Below are positions 62,801-64,000 of a stretch of DNA of 64,000 bases, one piece after another. Made by a program: the position numbers and the translations under genes. This stretch comes from Nitrospira sp. MA-1 (GTDB lineage: Bacteria > Nitrospirota > Nitrospiria > Nitrospirales > UBA8639): contig JAQJDB010000002.1 in NCBI GenBank assembly GCA_032139905.1, positions 1-64,000 of the forward strand, given 5' to 3'. How positions within the stretch are numbered: the first letter of the stretch is position 1; each line of letters starts with the position of its first letter. Below the pieces are notes generated by a model. The model was given only the letters and a program-made list of their open reading frames with translations, searched no databases and was not told the origin of the DNA.

Positions 62801-63724
62801 TCATGGCCTAATCCCCATAATATAAAATCCGGTTGCCGCCCCGAAAAATTTCCCTGCCGTATTATCCTCTGCCAATTCCTGCAATAAGGTTTCTGCCTTT
62901 TGGCCAGAAAGTTTGCCTGCCTTCACGGCAAGGGCCACGGTCGGCACGATCCTCCAGGCTAGGTTGGCCTGGGCCAAGTCGGAAAATACATAGGTTCCTG
63001 CCCCCACTGCGATGTCCCTGAATCCGGCTTCTTTAAAGATCACCGGAAGGGCATGTCCCATTCCCGGATGCCGAATACTGTTTTGAAGGAGTCTGCGGAG
63101 CATGGTGCTTCGCCTGGCACTGCCGGTGGTGATGACCAGAGTGTCCCAGTCGGCTTCCAGCGAGAGAATTGTTCCGCCGGATTTGAGGACGCGAAACATC
63201 TCCCGTGCGGCCTTTGGAGGGTTGGGAAGATGCATGAACACACGGCTGGCCCAGCATCCGTCAAAAGTGCGATCGGGAAACTCAAGTTGCTGCGCGTCCC
63301 CCAGGAAAAATTCCACATTGATGGGCAGTTCTTTGGCCCGTTTCCTGGCTTCGTTGAGTAGGAGTTGGCTGGCATCGATCCCGATGACTTGGCCTTTATT
63401 CCCGACCGTCTCTCCTAACGCGAAGGCATCATGGCCTATTCCGCATCCCACGTCTAAGAGCCGAGCCCCTTTTCCGGGACTGAACATCTGTATGAGTGCC
63501 TGCTGGCTGGCCCGATATTGCGGATTGCCGGTTGTCTGATCAAGAAACCGAATCAAGCTTTGGGGATCGTCCGCCCCATCGACAGAGGAAAACTCGCTAA
63601 GTAATTCCCTTTGCTCTATTTCTCTTGTTCTTGGCCGTAAATACGTGGTTGCGCCAGGCTTCCTCAACTTTCCGTGGCCATTGAGTAGGCTTTCGTAAAG
63701 CGATTTCTTGCTCGTCGTTCCCAT
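62801..63724 (-). CDS. Class I SAM-dependent methyltransferase of the RiPP operon
   Basis: A 307-residue enzyme. The Rossmann core starts at about 92 with RLLDVGCGIGHDAFALG, then IGIDASQLLLNEARKRA and VEFFLGDAQQLEFPD, and FMHLPNPPKAAREMFRVLK. The N-terminal ~85 residues (RPRTREIEQRELLSEFSSVDG) are an extra region. It resembles UbiE/Methyltransf_11 enzymes acting on small molecules; the substrate is unknown. The start is uncertain: 63724 (MGTTSKKS), 63736 and 63745 are in frame, and the ribosome site GAGGGG lies inside a hairpin. It lies 156 bp before the receptor, likely same operon. Confidence 0.85.
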   Translation of the reverse strand: MGTTSKKSLYESLLNGHGKLRKPGATTYLRPRTREIEQRELLSEFSSVDGADDPQSLIRFLDQTTGNPQYRASQQALIQMFSPGKGARLLDVGCGIGHDAFALGETVGNKGQVIGIDASQLLLNEARKRAKELPINVEFFLGDAQQLEFPDRTFDGCWASRVFMHLPNPPKAAREMFRVLKSGGTILSLEADWDTLVITTGSARRSTMLRRLLQNSIRHPGMGHALPVIFKEAGFRDIAVGAGTYVFSDLAQANLAWRIVPTVALAVKAGKLSGQKAETLLQELAEDNTAGKFFGAATGFYIMGIRP

Positions 63725-63737
63725 TACAGTAAACATT

Positions 63738-63753
63738 CCCCTCACCGGAGGGG
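63738..63753 (-). promoter_or_regulatory. Hairpin covering the ribosome site of the methyltransferase gene
   Basis: The minus-strand RNA CCCCTCCGGTGAGGGG forms a perfect 6-bp stem with a 4-nt loop. It contains the GAGGGG ribosome site just before the candidate start codons. The start of translation could thus depend on the opening of this hairpin. Confidence 0.4.
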
Positions 63754-64000
63754 ATTTCTAAGGACTAACTAACTGCATTCTCTGTCTCCCACTTTTTTTT
63801 AAAACCTTCTTAATCAAGCATATTTTGATGGGGCTATCACTATATTGTTTTCGCTTAAAGATTTTGGAGGAACGGAAAGGGCCACGACTCCCTCTTGCCT
63901 TTGCAAGTTCGGGCGACCGGGAGGTTAACAATCGTTTTTGACTGGAGCTTTCGTGAAGGAAGAATGGTGGAGGGGATTCCGAAATGGGCAGTTCGTGGAC
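63746..64000. other. Right-edge region upstream of the RiPP operon
   Basis: The promoter of the leftward methyltransferase/receptor/RiPP operon should lie here, but no boxes stand out. On the plus strand AAGGA is followed by an ATG at about 63964 with an open frame (MVEGIPKWAVRG) to the window end, so a rightward gene may start here and leave the window. This is too short to judge. Confidence 0.35.

Overview
The window looks like a chromosomal stretch from a Gram-negative, outer-membrane bacterium, most likely a Nitrospira-type member of the Nitrospirota. The basis is the gene content and order (leuCD, mreBCD-mrdA-rodA, rng, dprA, tig-clpP-clpX, ffs-dnaX-ybaB-recR, lipB), the lipopolysaccharide and TonB genes, the many hybrid two-component proteins, and a dispersed palindromic repeat at 31738-31864 of a kind I recall from Nitrospira genomes. 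The taxonomic call is an inference; no rRNA operon is present to confirm it.

Layout. 1-3100: a surface protein built from nearly identical repeated domains, read leftwards from a cyclic-di-GMP (GEMM-I) riboswitch. Its 3' end runs into a fossil piece of the neighbouring antiporter gene, and an exact 55-bp duplication lies nearby. 3.1-7.5 kb: cation:proton antiporter and leuDC. 7.9-16.6 kb: the rod-shape operon (mreB, mreC, mreD, mrdA, rodA), then rng and dprA. 16.6-19.9 kb: a probable island with an IS6-like inverted-repeat remnant and a betaproteobacterial-style topB. 20-28.4 kb: housekeeping block clpX, clpP, tig, tRNA-Leu, a membrane protein, tRNA-Ser, SRP RNA, dnaX, ybaB, recR. 28.4-34.3 kb: accessory genes including a histone-H1-like protein and a TIR/NB-ARC/TPR protein of the type found in immune systems. 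34-49 kb: signalling genes (two large histidine kinases, receiver and receiver-PAS proteins, a periplasmic binding protein), with pyrF, apaH, tRNA-Gln and small enzymes between them. 49.6-55.2 kb: a sigma-54 response regulator, a deoxyhypusine-synthase-like protein and gmhA reading left, and a CRISPR-type CARF protein, ybgC and lipB reading right. 55.4-63.7 kb: a leftward biosynthetic operon.

The most interesting system is that last operon. In transcription order it encodes a methyltransferase, a TonB-dependent receptor, a 111-residue candidate precursor peptide ending in a Cys-rich tail, a ThiF-like partner with a leader-binding-like N-terminus, a YcaO cyclodehydratase ending in PxPxP, a SagB-type flavin dehydrogenase and a DyP-type peroxidase. 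The start and stop codons of neighbouring modification genes overlap or nearly touch. This is the gene set of a thiazole/oxazole-modified peptide (TOMM/LAP RiPP) pathway. The added receptor and heme peroxidase make the product and its role unusual.

Other signals beyond ordinary gene content are three intergenic loci each holding two copies of an 18-bp palindrome (TGTATC-N6-GATACA) 21-22 bp apart, two of them before receiver-PAS genes; a CARF protein without a CRISPR array, preceded by a long hairpin; and the mosaic of local duplications at the left edge.
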